From Colivicinus sp963607765 (GTDB lineage Bacteria; Bacillota_I; Bacilli_A; Erysipelotrichales; Erysipelotrichaceae), in the NCBI GenBank assembly GCA_963607765.1, contig CAVDDT010000018.1:1-23159 (forward strand): a stretch of 23,159 bases of DNA, read 5' to 3'. The notes below the pieces were generated by a model. It did not search any database, was not told where the DNA came from, and saw only the letters and a list, made by a program, of their open reading frames with translations. This document shows positions 14,425 through 22,742 of this stretch, piece by piece (position 1 is the stretch's first letter; every line of letters begins with the position of its first letter). Both the position numbers and the translations under genes were made by a program.

Positions 14425-17400
14425 ATTTGTTGAAAATTTCATTCAGTACATTGGCAATCGAATCTATACTAATAGGTTTAACAATATGACCATTCATTCC
14501 TGTTTCAAGAGCCTTCTTTTTGTCTTCTTCAAATGCGTTAGCAGTCATAGCTACTATTGGGATATTAGCTTTTCTATTATCCTTTAAAGTTCTAATTTCT
14601 CTTGTAGCAGTATAGCCGTCCATTCTAGGCATTTGAATATCCATCAAAATAATATCGTACTTATCAGCATCACTATTATTGATAATTTCAAGAGCCTCAA
14701 TGCCATCATTAGCACAGTCAACTTTCATGCCTGTTTCTTCAAGAAGAGTCTTAGCGATCTCTTGGTTTAAATTATTGTCCTCAACAAGAAGAGCGCATTT
14801 ACCGGTATAATCATATTTAACTTCTTCAGTTTTTTCCTTTACTTCCACCGGTTTAGTTAAAACAGCTCTTAGTTCAGACATAAAGATTGGTTTAGAAACA
14901 AAGGCAGTAACACCAGCTTTTCTAGCTTCTTCTTCAAAAGAATCCCAATCATAAGCTGTTAAAACAATAATTGGAACATCATCCCCAATAACTTTTCTTA
15001 TTCTTCTAACCGTTTCAATGCCATTCATATCAGGCATTAAATAGTCAATGATATAAACTTTATATTCATCATTTAATTCTTTCGCATCTTGAGCACGAAG
15101 AATAGCTTCTCTTCCAGAAACAGTCCAATCAGGACGCATTTTTATGTCTCTAAGCATCTTGCAGACGCTTCGACAAGTATTAATATCATCATCCACTACA
15201 AGTGCTCTAGCACCTAAAAGTTCTGGAATTGGTGAATACTTAATTGGCTCATTTGCCTGTCTTAAATTTAAAGTAACAGTAAACTTAGAGCCTCTTCCTT
15301 CTTCGCTTTCAACTTCAATTGTGCCGCCCATCATTTCAACAATATTCTTGGTAATAGCCATACCTAAGCCAGTACCTTGTATGCCGCTTACTGTAGATGA
15401 ATATTCTCTTGAGAAAGTATCAAAGATATGGCCCATAAATTCCTTAGACATGCCAATGCCATTATCTTTTACAGAAAACTCATAAGTAGTGTAATGTTTG
15501 ATTGAACAAGGCTTTTCAATAAGTCTAATGATGATATCGCCACCATTTTGAGTAAACTTTATCGCATTGCCTACTATATTAATCAATATTTGATTTAAAC
15601 GAAGTTTATCAGTAATAACATCTTCATGAATAACATCTTGAGTATCAATATATAGATTTTGATTCTTAGAATTAACTAAGCCCTGAATCATAGTACGCAA
15701 ATCATGAAGAAGTTCAGGAATATGCACAGGTTTTTCCTCAAGCTTAACAGTGCCGCTTTCAATTCTACTCATATCTAAGATATCGTTAATTAAACTTAAC
15801 AAGTGAGTACTAGAAGTATTGATTTTAGCTAAATAATCTTGTACCTGTTCCTTGTTTTCAACATGCGTTTGAGCTAAAGCTGTAAAACCAATAATGGCAT
15901 TCATTGGCGTTCTAATATCATGAGACATGCTATTCAAGAAAGTAGACTTAGCTCTGTTAGCTTGTTGAGCAGCCTTTAAAGCTAAAGATAATTGTTCTTG
16001 TTGATGAATCTCAATTTCCTTTTCTTTAGTAAAATCACGGGCTACGTACAAGACTTCTTTGACATCACCATTTTCATCTCTATTTTTTACAATGAAACGA
16101 GCTTGAAACCATCTGCCATCAGGATTAGTATATTCAGTAACAACTGTATTAATATCTTTTAAACGATTATTTAAAGAATCAAAATCCAAGAACTCTCTCA
16201 TTTTATCAGCCATATCAGGTGATATGAAATTCTTAATTATGTTTTCCTTAACATCATCAAAGTTGCCTTTTGCATTAGCTACTTTGTCCATAAGCTCAAC
16301 GCTATTAAGCACCTCGTATTCATGAGTAAGAATATTAGCTCTAAAGATTGTTGAATAAATGTTAGCTAAAGCCGAAATAACTTCCGTATGTTCTCTAACA
16401 TCCTTTTGATGAGCTTCTTCTAATTCTCTTTGCCTTTTTTCTTGTTTTAAATGTTCCGCAATAATATCGTCAATAATTTGAAAACCAGCAATCACTTTGC
16501 CTGATTCAAGTTTACTAAAGTTGAATTGATAATTATGTAGCACACCATTTTCATAACTACGATATGTTCCAACAAATTCATCTTGTTTAGAAAAGACTTC
16601 ACGTAAATTATCTATACTTAAAATTTTAAGCAAACGTTCTCTATCATCTTTATGAACTCTAGTTTCGACCCACTTCTTAATAATGGTTTCAAAAGAGAAA
16701 ACTTGATTTTGAAGTTTTCTTAATGTTTCAAAATCATAATCCTCACCAAGTTTTAAAATTCTAGCTGTGCCATCATTAAGATCACCTAAATAAACATTTC
16801 TAAAGTTACGAGCAAGGCTATTAAAAATAGTTAGCTGTTCCTTTAGATAGCTTTGATATTTTTCTTCTATTTCTCTTTGTTTCTTTTCTTGTTTTAAATG
16901 TTCATCAATAATTTCATCGATATTTTGGAAACCAGCAATAACATATTCAAAATCCTTCAATCGAATATATTTGAATTGATAGTTATGTACTTCCCCATTA
17001 TCAAGAACACGGTAGTTACCAGTATATTCATTGCTATTTTTCAAATTAGCTCTAACATCGTCTAAAGAAATAGCTTTATGCATCATTTTTTTATCCGCAT
17101 CAAGTACTCTATCGTTTACATATTGATTTTTAACAACGTCATAAGCATAAACTTCTTCGCTTCCCTTACTAATACCAGCAGTGACATAGCCATTAAGTTT
17201 CATTATCTTAATAGTATTCTTATCAGGATCAACAAGGAAAACATTAGAGTATGTATCAGCTAAACCATTGAAAATTGCTAATTGTTCTCTTAACTTGTTA
17301 TTGTAAACTTTTTCTATTTCTCTTTCTTTCTTATCTTGAGATAAATGTTCCTCAATAATATCATCGATATTTAAAAAGGCCATAAGTACATAATCAGAAT

Positions 17401-18130
17401 TGCCAAATTTGGTAAAACTAAATTGATAATTATGAAGTTTGTTATCTACTACTTTACGATAATTTCCAACATATTCATCCTGTTTTGATAGCACATTACG
17501 AACATTTTCAATATCCATTGATTTAGCTAAAGCATCTCTATCTTCAACATACACTTTATTATTAATAAAATTATCAACTGTACTACTATAAGGGAAACTA
17601 ATATTTGTTTTTACACCAATATCTTCATGTTCACCAGTGTATTTTAAAGTCTTTACAGTTGCGTCTTTGAGATTTAACCAATAAACATTTTCATATTTTT
17701 TAGTAAGGACACTAAAAATAGATTGATAATTATCTTCATCTATTACTTCTACAGCAAAAATAACATGCCAAAGATTGCCTTCTTCATCTCTATCTTCCTT
17801 AATAAAGTGAAGTCTGCACATACCAGCAATCTTGCCTTCAAAACGAATAGAAATATGATTTTTATTAGCCAATCTTTCTTTTAGAGTATCAAGATTTAAA
17901 AAACTAATAGCTGAGCTATAACTAACATCTACCGCAAGTCCTTTAATGATACTTTCTACATTTTCTTTAAAAGAATTAGAGTTAGGAATTGTATATTTTA
18001 AAATTGGTTTAGTGGTTTTAATGGTTTCATAAGTGCCAGTTTTCAAATCAACTCTATGCATTGCCAAGAAGATATTTGATATCACACTATAAATATTCTT
18101 ATTCTCAATATTTTTTTCTATTTCGCTCAT
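14423..18130 (-). CDS. Hybrid histidine kinase with five tandem sensory modules and two receivers
   Basis: The 1235-residue protein has no membrane segment. The first 710 residues consist of about five tandem PAS-like modules of about 120-145 residues. Modules 2-4 clearly share a pattern: a nucleus like V(Y/F)L.D..DGT..I, then D(D/E)…LS.D(N/D)(V/L)R, then G.YR….HNYQF, then VIAGFQNID-IIEEHLKQEK and a coiled linker. HisKA follows (H737, SMSHDIRTPMNAIIGF), then HATPase (NIVGNAIKFTQNGG, DNGIGM, GTGLGMAI), receiver 1 (D1029 in IIDYLMPDMNG) and receiver 2 (D1164 in LMDIQMPRMDG). The ATG at 18130 sits after AGGAG; an upstream TTG is less likely. It forms a separate transcript from the next kinase, with its own terminator. 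Confidence 0.92.
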   Translation of the reverse strand: MSEIEKNIENKNIYSVISNIFLAMHRVDLKTGTYETIKTTKPILKYTIPNSNSFKENVESIIKGLAVDVSYSSAISFLNLDTLKERLANKNHISIRFEGKIAGMCRLHFIKEDRDEEGNLWHVIFAVEVIDEDNYQSIFSVLTKKYENVYWLNLKDATVKTLKYTGEHEDIGVKTNISFPYSSTVDNFINNKVYVEDRDALAKSMDIENVRNVLSKQDEYVGNYRKVVDNKLHNYQFSFTKFGNSDYVLMAFLNIDDIIEEHLSQDKKEREIEKVYNNKLREQLAIFNGLADTYSNVFLVDPDKNTIKIMKLNGYVTAGISKGSEEVYAYDVVKNQYVNDRVLDADKKMMHKAISLDDVRANLKNSNEYTGNYRVLDNGEVHNYQFKYIRLKDFEYVIAGFQNIDEIIDEHLKQEKKQREIEEKYQSYLKEQLTIFNSLARNFRNVYLGDLNDGTARILKLGEDYDFETLRKLQNQVFSFETIIKKWVETRVHKDDRERLLKILSIDNLREVFSKQDEFVGTYRSYENGVLHNYQFNFSKLESGKVIAGFQIIDDIIAEHLKQEKRQRELEEAHQKDVREHTEVISALANIYSTIFRANILTHEYEVLNSVELMDKVANAKGNFDDVKENIIKNFISPDMADKMREFLDFDSLNNRLKDINTVVTEYTNPDGRWFQARFIVKNRDENGDVKEVLYVARDFTKEKEIEIHQQEQLSLALKAAQQANRAKSTFLNSMSHDIRTPMNAIIGFTALAQTHVENKEQVQDYLAKINTSSTHLLSLINDILDMSRIESGTVKLEEKPVHIPELLHDLRTMIQGLVNSKNQNLYIDTQDVIHEDVITDKLRLNQILINIVGNAIKFTQNGGDIIIRLIEKPCSIKHYTTYEFSVKDNGIGMSKEFMGHIFDTFSREYSSTVSGIQGTGLGMAITKNIVEMMGGTIEVESEEGRGSKFTVTLNLRQANEPIKYSPIPELLGARALVVDDDINTCRSVCKMLRDIKMRPDWTVSGREAILRAQDAKELNDEYKVYIIDYLMPDMNGIETVRRIRKVIGDDVPIIVLTAYDWDSFEEEARKAGVTAFVSKPIFMSELRAVLTKPVEVKEKTEEVKYDYTGKCALLVEDNNLNQEIAKTLLEETGMKVDCANDGIEALEIINNSDADKYDIILMDIQMPRMDGYTATREIRTLKDNRKANIPIVAMTANAFEEDKKKALETGMNGHIVKPISIDSIANVLNEIFNK
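16376..17725 (-). repeat. Three tandem sensory-module repeats inside the kinase gene
   Basis: Residues about 136-585 contain three copies of a 140-150-residue module. Each copy ends in HNYQF, then (V)(I/L)(A)GF-type strand, NIDDII-EHL and a Lys/Glu-rich helix (QEKKQREIEEK type). The repetition is at protein level; nucleotide identity is too low for slippage, so it is an old internal duplication. Confidence 0.7.
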
Positions 18131-18172
18131 GCCCTTACTCCTCAAGAAAAAATAATATACTCAATCTTATCA

Positions 18173-18178
18173 ATTATA
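18173..18178 (-). promoter_or_regulatory. Putative -10 box for the 1235-residue kinase gene
   Basis: A TATAAT on the minus strand lies 43 nt upstream of the ATG. No good -35 is visible at 17 bp (the region is a T-run from the preceding terminator), so the call is weak. Confidence 0.35.
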
Positions 18179-18196
18179 GCACTTCAAAAAGTCGTT

Positions 18197-18228
18197 AAAA
18201 AAAAAGACGGAAATTTTACATTTCTATC
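18197..18228 (-). terminator. Rho-independent terminator after the prepilin gene
   Basis: The minus strand carries a stem GATaGAAAT / ATTTCcGTC with one mismatch, one G-T pair and a 5-nt loop. It is followed by nine T residues (18197-18205), with one TC step. It starts just after the prepilin stop codon. Confidence 0.75.
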
Positions 18229-18229
18229 C

Positions 18230-18745
18230 TTAATCAGTTAAATCATTCCAATCGTACTTTGTCGCAACGCTAGAATCTTTATAATCAACTTGATTGCCTT
18301 TTCCCTCATAGTAGTAGCATTCTCCCTTGCCATTTATCGAAACCGCATACCACTTTATTGAATCACTCTTTTGTTTCATAAATGTGGTATCAGAAACGCC
18401 ATATTTAGAAACAACTTCCCATATTCCCTTATATCCAGAATATTTCTTCCCATTGACTAAAACATTAGAATAATTTCCTTTAACACCACCATCGGTTTTA
18501 TTTTCACTGACAAAAAGTACTATTTCCGTATTGTTATCTAGTATTTGTATCTCGTTTTGATTTATTGCCAAAGTCAAAGCACTTCTAATACTTCTAGCAT
18601 TAGAAATATCAGTAGCTCTTTTGGCTTTTTCAAGCTGTGCAGAGAAAACAGGAATTGATATAGCTACTAAAACAGCTATTATCGCCACAACAATTAATAG
18701 TTCTGATAAAGTAAAAGCTTTTCTATTCTTGAATATTTTATTCAT
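18230..18745 (-). CDS. Type IV prepilin-like protein
   Basis: The 171-residue protein starts with a class III signal: a positive leader (MNKIFKNRK), then A10|F11-T-L-S-E15, giving Glu at mature position 5, followed by a hydrophobic helix (ELLIVVAIIAVLVAISIPVF). This is the prepilin peptidase/N-methylation motif of type IV pilins and type II secretion pseudopilins. The -1 residue is Ala rather than the usual Gly. The C-terminal part has one cysteine (GKGECYYYEGKG) and looks like a Firmicutes pilin globular domain (SNARSIRSALTLAINQ…). No prepilin peptidase, ATPase or platform protein is encoded nearby, so its assembly machinery lies elsewhere. The AAGGAGG site is 4 nt before the ATG, 12 nt after the PrsW-like gene, so they share a transcript. 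Confidence 0.88.
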   Translation of the reverse strand: MNKIFKNRKAFTLSELLIVVAIIAVLVAISIPVFSAQLEKAKRATDISNARSIRSALTLAINQNEIQILDNNTEIVLFVSENKTDGGVKGNYSNVLVNGKKYSGYKGIWEVVSKYGVSDTTFMKQKSDSIKWYAVSINGKGECYYYEGKGNQVDYKDSSVATKYDWNDLTD

Positions 18746-18757
18746 AAAACCTCCTTA

Positions 18758-19465
18758 TCAAATCAAAGGCCTATTATATTCATCATCATTCTTTTTCTTT
18801 TTAATAAAAACGATTGCAATGATATTTATAATAATTGATATTAGCGCAAAAAGTAACGCAATATAGCCAAAGCATTCGCTTATCTTAGTTAAATAGTCGC
18901 TTAAGCAAAAATCATAAGATCCATGTATGATAAATGGAATAAAAATAGTTAATATTCTATATATTTTGTCGCTGGTTTTTAAAGACTTACCATAGAAATA
19001 GCCCATTACAAAACCATATCCACAATGCATCAGGGTAACTCCTCTTGTAATCATTGTTCCAGCATTTCCACCTATCGCATAAGTAAAAGATTCAACTAAG
19101 CCAAAGCCAAGGCCTATTATCATCATTAAAGAAACATAATCTAAATAAGAATATGAATAACTATATTTTTTAATTGTTTTTTTAAAGATTAGATACTTTG
19201 CCACTTCTTCAGACAAAGCTAACAAGATATAGTTGTGAAAAACAGTTATAAACATGTCACTTGTTCCAATTGATTTAAACAATATTTCTAAAATAAACAG
19301 TGCAGAAGAAAAGCCAAGTGCTAAAAGAGTCGATAAAAACAGTCCTCTTTTTAAAGTGCTAATACAAATAGTCTCGTATTCTTTGTCTTCTTTTCTCTTT
19401 TTAAGCCAAAAATAGAAAAAAATAGATGGAAGCAAACTTAAAACAAATATCAATACAAGTATCAT
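18758..19465 (-). CDS. PrsW-type intramembrane metalloprotease-like protein
   Basis: The protein of about 235 residues is almost entirely membrane-spanning (about 7-8 helices). It shows the three PrsW/CAAX-like motifs: LSEEVAKYL (Glu86-Glu87), GFGLVESF (Glu125) and HGSYDF (His181 with Asp185). HCGYGF (His147) also fits. PrsW-family members are membrane proteases acting within the lipid bilayer; the best known cleaves an anti-sigma factor. The ATG at 19465 is chosen because the open frame upstream to a GTG at 19579 would run under the divergent gene at 19590. No strong ribosome site is visible, so the start is uncertain. The gene precedes the prepilin by 12 nt, so a role in processing that protein or its regulator is possible but unproven. 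Confidence 0.75.
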   Translation of the reverse strand: MILVLIFVLSLLPSIFFYFWLKKRKEDKEYETICISTLKRGLFLSTLLALGFSSALFILEILFKSIGTSDMFITVFHNYILLALSEEVAKYLIFKKTIKKYSYSYSYLDYVSLMMIIGLGFGLVESFTYAIGGNAGTMITRGVTLMHCGYGFVMGYFYGKSLKTSDKIYRILTIFIPFIIHGSYDFCLSDYLTKISECFGYIALLFALISIIINIIAIVFIKKKKNDDEYNRPLI

Positions 19466-19589
19466 ATACAATATAATAAAACAAATAGTACTTAATAATA
19501 AAGTTTTAACAAGGAGAGAAAACGCGGAATGGGAAGAATACGAAAGAAAATGTGAAGCTATATGTAAAGAAAATGACACTTATCTAGAA

Positions 19590-19964
19590 TTGTTCAAGGA
19601 AGACTTAAAAAATAGTGGTTTAGCTGAAAAAACAATAAAGCATCATGTTTCTAACGCTAGATTTTATATTAATGAATTTTTAATTCATTACGAACCTTAC
19701 ACAATGGAAAAAGGTCCTGAAATGATATTTGATTTCTTGGGCGATTTCTATATAAGAAAATGTTTATGGTCAACTCCATCTAATATTAAGGCAACAGCTG
19801 CAAACATTAAGAAATTTTATAAATGTATGATGGAGCAAAACAAAATATCTAAAGAAAATTATGATGAATTATGTCTTACTATCTCAGGCTGTATGGGAAC
19901 TTGGCAAGAATTATGTGCCGAATACAACGATCCTGACGGTTCTAGTAGTTTTTTTGATTTTTAA
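19590..19964 (+). CDS. Small protein resembling the core-binding N-domain of tyrosine recombinases
   Basis: The 124-residue product (TTG start) is helical and resembles SAM-like core-binding domains: FKEDLKNSGLAEKTIKHHVSNARFYINEFL, then IFDFLGDFYIRKCLWSTPSNIKATAANIKKFYKCM, and a C-terminal acidic end. No recombinase catalytic domain (Arg/His/Tyr) follows; the gene ends in TAA at 19962-19964. The frame stays open upstream without any ATG, GTG or TTG, and the coded extension (NAEWEEYERKCEAICKEND) looks genuine. An AAGGAG at 19511-19516 has no usable start codon at proper spacing, so a lost start is possible. It is divergent from the PrsW-like gene and ends next to the YdeI-like gene with no spacer. 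Likely role unknown. Confidence 0.6.
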   Translation: MFKEDLKNSGLAEKTIKHHVSNARFYINEFLIHYEPYTMEKGPEMIFDFLGDFYIRKCLWSTPSNIKATAANIKKFYKCMMEQNKISKENYDELCLTISGCMGTWQELCAEYNDPDGSSSFFDF

Positions 19965-20528
19965 TTAATAATTAATGAGTCTGCCATAGTCATTCCACTC
20001 ACCAAACATTTTTCCTTTTTTGGTTTCTGAAATTAAATGATTTAGAGCTTTAGTGTACATCTTTTCGTCTCTATTTTTGTAGAAAGCGACATTATAAGCT
20101 CTAATTCTTTGGTATAGTGGTGGAAAACTTTTAAACATAGTCCAACATCTTTCTTTTTTTAAAGCTTTTTCAATATCGTTATCAATTTTAAAGTCATTAA
20201 ATTTTAAAGGCAAAACAGAACGTCCTTCATCACTCATTAAGCCTAATTTTTCAAGTCTTCTTATACGTTCCTTGTTCAATTCGCTCCAAGGACTATTTTT
20301 CTTTCTTGGAGTAAACCTTTGCATAGTAATACCATTTACTTTTTTATATGTGCTATCAATCCAGCCGAAACATAGCGCTTCTTCAACAGCATCTAGATAA
20401 TAGAAAGTATTAGAATCAACAGGCTTTCCTCGCTTTAATATCAACCAGCATTCTTTTTCTTTTTTGCCATTGGCATTAAGCCACTTTCTAAATTCTGTTC
20501 TATTGTTTATTTTTAAAACGTTTTCCAT
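19965..20528 (-). CDS. YdeI/OmpD-associated family protein
   Basis: The 187-residue protein matches the YdeI/OmpD-associated family: RTEFRKWLNANGKKEKECWLIL, FYYLDAVEEALCFGWIDSTYKK, QRFTPRKKNSPWSELNKERIRRLE, and a C-terminal ALNHLI-type helix near an EWND end. Family members are small soluble proteins linked to resistance to antimicrobial agents in some hosts; a biochemical role is not known. It starts 3 nt after the Nudix stop, so both are in one operon. Its stop abuts that of the plus-strand gene at 19964. Confidence 0.85.
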   Translation of the reverse strand: MENVLKINNRTEFRKWLNANGKKEKECWLILKRGKPVDSNTFYYLDAVEEALCFGWIDSTYKKVNGITMQRFTPRKKNSPWSELNKERIRRLEKLGLMSDEGRSVLPLKFNDFKIDNDIEKALKKERCWTMFKSFPPLYQRIRAYNVAFYKNRDEKMYTKALNHLISETKKGKMFGEWNDYGRLINY

Positions 20529-20531
20529 GTC

Positions 20532-21098
20532 TTAGATTAACTCTTTCACCTTTAATAAAATTGGCAATTCTCTATTAGTTATAAGCTTGCCAAGTTTAGT
20601 ATTGAACTGTTTCTTATATTCTTTAACAGCATCATCATATAACAATTTCAAAGTGGACAAATGAAATTTATGGATTTCATCATCCGTTAAATTTTTCTCA
20701 CCAAAAGATACAATCTTACATAAAAAATAATTATTGATATTATGTCTATGAATCAAATTATAGTAATCACTTACTTCTCCAATTTTGCAAAGTACATTAA
20801 CCTCTATTCCAAGTTCTTCTTTTAGCTCTCTACGCAAGGCAACAATTAAATCTTCACCTTTTTCTACACCACCACCAGAAGTTTCGATAATAGTAACCTT
20901 GCCAAAATCATCATCACGCATAGCTCTTATAAAATAGAAATATCCATCCTCGTCAAAGACAATCGCTCTAGCAATATTTCGATCATGATCAATATATTCA
21001 AAATTCCATTCTGTATCTTGCAATTCTAGTTTTAATCCTAAATCTTTCACGCTAACTATTTCCTCAAAATTTATTTTACCATTTTTCCTATTATCCAT
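20532..21098 (-). CDS. Nudix hydrolase
   Basis: The 188-residue protein has a complete Nudix box, GGVEKGEDLIVALRRELKEELGI (about 76-98), which fits GX5EX7REUXEEXGU. A beta-strand region precedes it (ARAIVFDEDGYFYFIRAMRDDDFG). Nudix enzymes cleave nucleoside diphosphates linked to another moiety with Mg2+; ADP-ribose-type substrates are plausible given the long N-terminal domain and the ETSGGGVEKGE approach, but specificity cannot be read. The ATG is preceded by GAGG. It is first in the pair with the YdeI-like gene. Its 3' neighbour on the far side is the AT-poor patch starting near 21.1 kb. Confidence 0.9.
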   Translation of the reverse strand: MDNRKNGKINFEEIVSVKDLGLKLELQDTEWNFEYIDHDRNIARAIVFDEDGYFYFIRAMRDDDFGKVTIIETSGGGVEKGEDLIVALRRELKEELGIEVNVLCKIGEVSDYYNLIHRHNINNYFLCKIVSFGEKNLTDDEIHKFHLSTLKLLYDDAVKEYKKQFNTKLGKLITNRELPILLKVKELI

Positions 21099-21278
21099 TT
21101 TAAGACCTCAGCCCGTCTTTATCTAATTCAAAGTCTTAAAGCTCTTCCCATTTAGGCCAAGCGTGCAATTTTGTTGTCGTCTTTTTTCACAAAAATGATA
21201 TCAAAATGTCTGACATATAATTCACTGTCTTAATTTGCGTTATCTAATCAGAGGTCGCAACTAGAACGCACTAATTTC

Positions 21279-21635
21279 TCAATCGAAGGTTCTATTGGAA
21301 GTAATCGTCGTGCATCCTGCAGAATACCCTTCTGCATAGACTCTACTTGTATCCACGGCAAAATTCTCAATGAAATATTCCGTCAGTTCAATAGCCTGTC
21401 TAGCAGGTTTTTCGTCCCAGTCTGTGAGTTGGGCAGAAACCACGATCATCTCTATGCCCAGCTTTGTCCATGCGGTAAAGTCACTCCAGTTCAGCTTGCT
21501 GTCAGAAGAATCTTCCCCGAACCAAATCATGCCGTAGCTCGGCATGACCACCATCATAGGTAACCCGCGACTGCCATCGTAGCTGCCTGGCAAGTAATAG
21601 TTGTAATGGATGTCGCCCCTTAACTTGTTTCCTTG
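21279..21635 (-). pseudogene. Fragment of an alpha/beta-hydrolase (depolymerase-like) gene
   Basis: The open stretch encodes about 118 residues that match the middle of a secreted-type alpha/beta-hydrolase: GDIHYNYYLPGSYDGS, LPMMVVMPSYGMIWFG, WDEKPARQAIELTEYFI, VDTSRVYAEGYSAG. GYSAG is the nucleophile elbow (GxSxG), but the frame then diverges (CTTITSNRTFD) and stops; the Asp and His of the triad are missing. The 5' part, including a signal peptide and start, is also absent (a TGA at 21636-21638 precedes). Base use is less AT-rich than the genes to the left. It is a decayed remnant. Confidence 0.65.
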
Positions 21636-21692
21636 TCAACAAGATTTGCTAAGAGTTTTTTTATCAATTATAGTAGTTTGCTGGTGCTAGGC

Positions 21693-21741
21693 GAAAAAAG
21701 GCTCCTCACCACTGGAAATTATCCGGTGATGGGGAGCTTTT
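21693..21741 (-). terminator. Rho-independent terminator of the unknown membrane protein; first copy of a repeat
   Basis: On the minus strand the hairpin (GCTCC…CACC over a 14-nt loop, 3-nt bulge) is followed by TTTTTT (21694-21699). It lies about 75 nt downstream of the stop at 21818. Bases 21693-21723 recur almost exactly at 22703-22733 (31 nt, two mismatches). Confidence 0.7.
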
Positions 21742-21817
21742 GTGATATCCTCCTGGCTGCGATAGCTGGAAGGGATTGCTTACATTATTACGGACTTAAT
21801 GATTCAACTGAAAATAC

Positions 21818-22516
21818 CTACTCTGTTATTTCAAAGTCAACCAGCGTGCCTCCTACAATCCAACCGGGGACATAATGCCCGATCAAGCGCACATCATCAT
21901 CAAATTCTATGCTCTCATAGTCCTCACTTTCCTGATATAGTGTTCCCTTTTCCTCAAGACATTTCCAGTCATCTACATCAATGATCAACTCACGTTGCTT
22001 TCCACTGGAATCCACACCGGACAAGGTCCATTTATAAGAATAAGAAGTAGAATTCTCTTCTAAATATGTAACTTTACGATACTCGGCGCTTAAATGTGTA
22101 AGCACTATGCTTTGTGGATCAAAGGAGGACGCCAAATTCATAGTTGTCGGTATAACTCCTAGCAGTAAAACGATAGTAGCAGTAGAATGAAAAAACCCAG
22201 TATAGAATTGATTGAAACGATCTGCCCTTGCAGTGGCTTTCTTGTTCCTTAGAAACTTATTTTTTCCATCATCATTGACAACGTCCTCATACGGAAAGAT
22301 AAGACAATAGATTACGACTGCTATTTGAGACGGCAGGTGCAAAAGGAACTTCAAAGGTCCTGCATCAATTATCTCACTAATAAAATACATTGGGAAAGAC
22401 ACTAAGGCAAACCAAGGTTCAATCCGAAAGCCTATACGTAGCAGTTTAAATTTGAAGCTTCTCTTGACATCATCAATCTCTAACTGCTCTTGGCACTCAG
22501 TACTCTTTTTCTCCAC
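21818..22516 (-). CDS. Unknown membrane protein
   Basis: The 232-residue protein has a charged N-terminus, then hydrophobic segments (about 28-48, PWFALVSFPMYFISEII; 54-75; 107-127, HSTATIVLLLGVIPTTMNLA), followed by an extracellular or cytosolic C-terminal domain rich in Asp/Glu (about 140-232; ENSTSYSYKWTLSGVDSS, LIGHYVPGWIVGGTLVDFEI). I do not recognise the family. GTG at 22516 is chosen because GGAGG precedes it by 6 nt; the longer TTG start at 22558 has no such site. Base use is less AT-rich than that of the kinase region, and a repeat-type terminator follows. It appears intact in a patch otherwise made of gene fragments. Confidence 0.65.
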   Translation of the reverse strand: MEKKSTECQEQLEIDDVKRSFKFKLLRIGFRIEPWFALVSFPMYFISEIIDAGPLKFLLHLPSQIAVVIYCLIFPYEDVVNDDGKNKFLRNKKATARADRFNQFYTGFFHSTATIVLLLGVIPTTMNLASSFDPQSIVLTHLSAEYRKVTYLEENSTSYSYKWTLSGVDSSGKQRELIIDVDDWKCLEEKGTLYQESEDYESIEFDDDVRLIGHYVPGWIVGGTLVDFEITE

Positions 22517-22702
22517 TATAAACCTCCAAGTGTACGAAACTCCTATGCCTTCCAGCAAAGTCTGTGCGGTGATTTCGTATTTATTAATGTTATCACTTCA
22601 CACTTTGCGGTTCTGCCTTATACATGTCAAAAGTGCGTGAAATTTACGTAAAAACTATAAGGGCTGGACGTTAGTGTGGATATCAAGAGATAATGGAATA
22701 TA

Positions 22703-22733
22703 GAAAAAATGCTCCTAACCACTGGAAATTATC
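22703..22733 (-). repeat. Second, partial copy of the terminator sequence
   Basis: This 31-nt stretch matches 21693-21723 with two mismatches (G/T and C/A). It has the T-run side and the loop of the hairpin but lacks the other arm; a gene remnant begins right after it. It reads like one end of a recombination or deletion between terminator copies. Confidence 0.6.
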
Positions 22734-22742
22734 AATACGACG

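Noticed and set aside
21633..21984. Two plus-strand frames around the terminator and the end of the unknown membrane protein gene
   Set aside because: They cross a terminator hairpin and run antisense to a better-supported gene; the sequences have no domain features.
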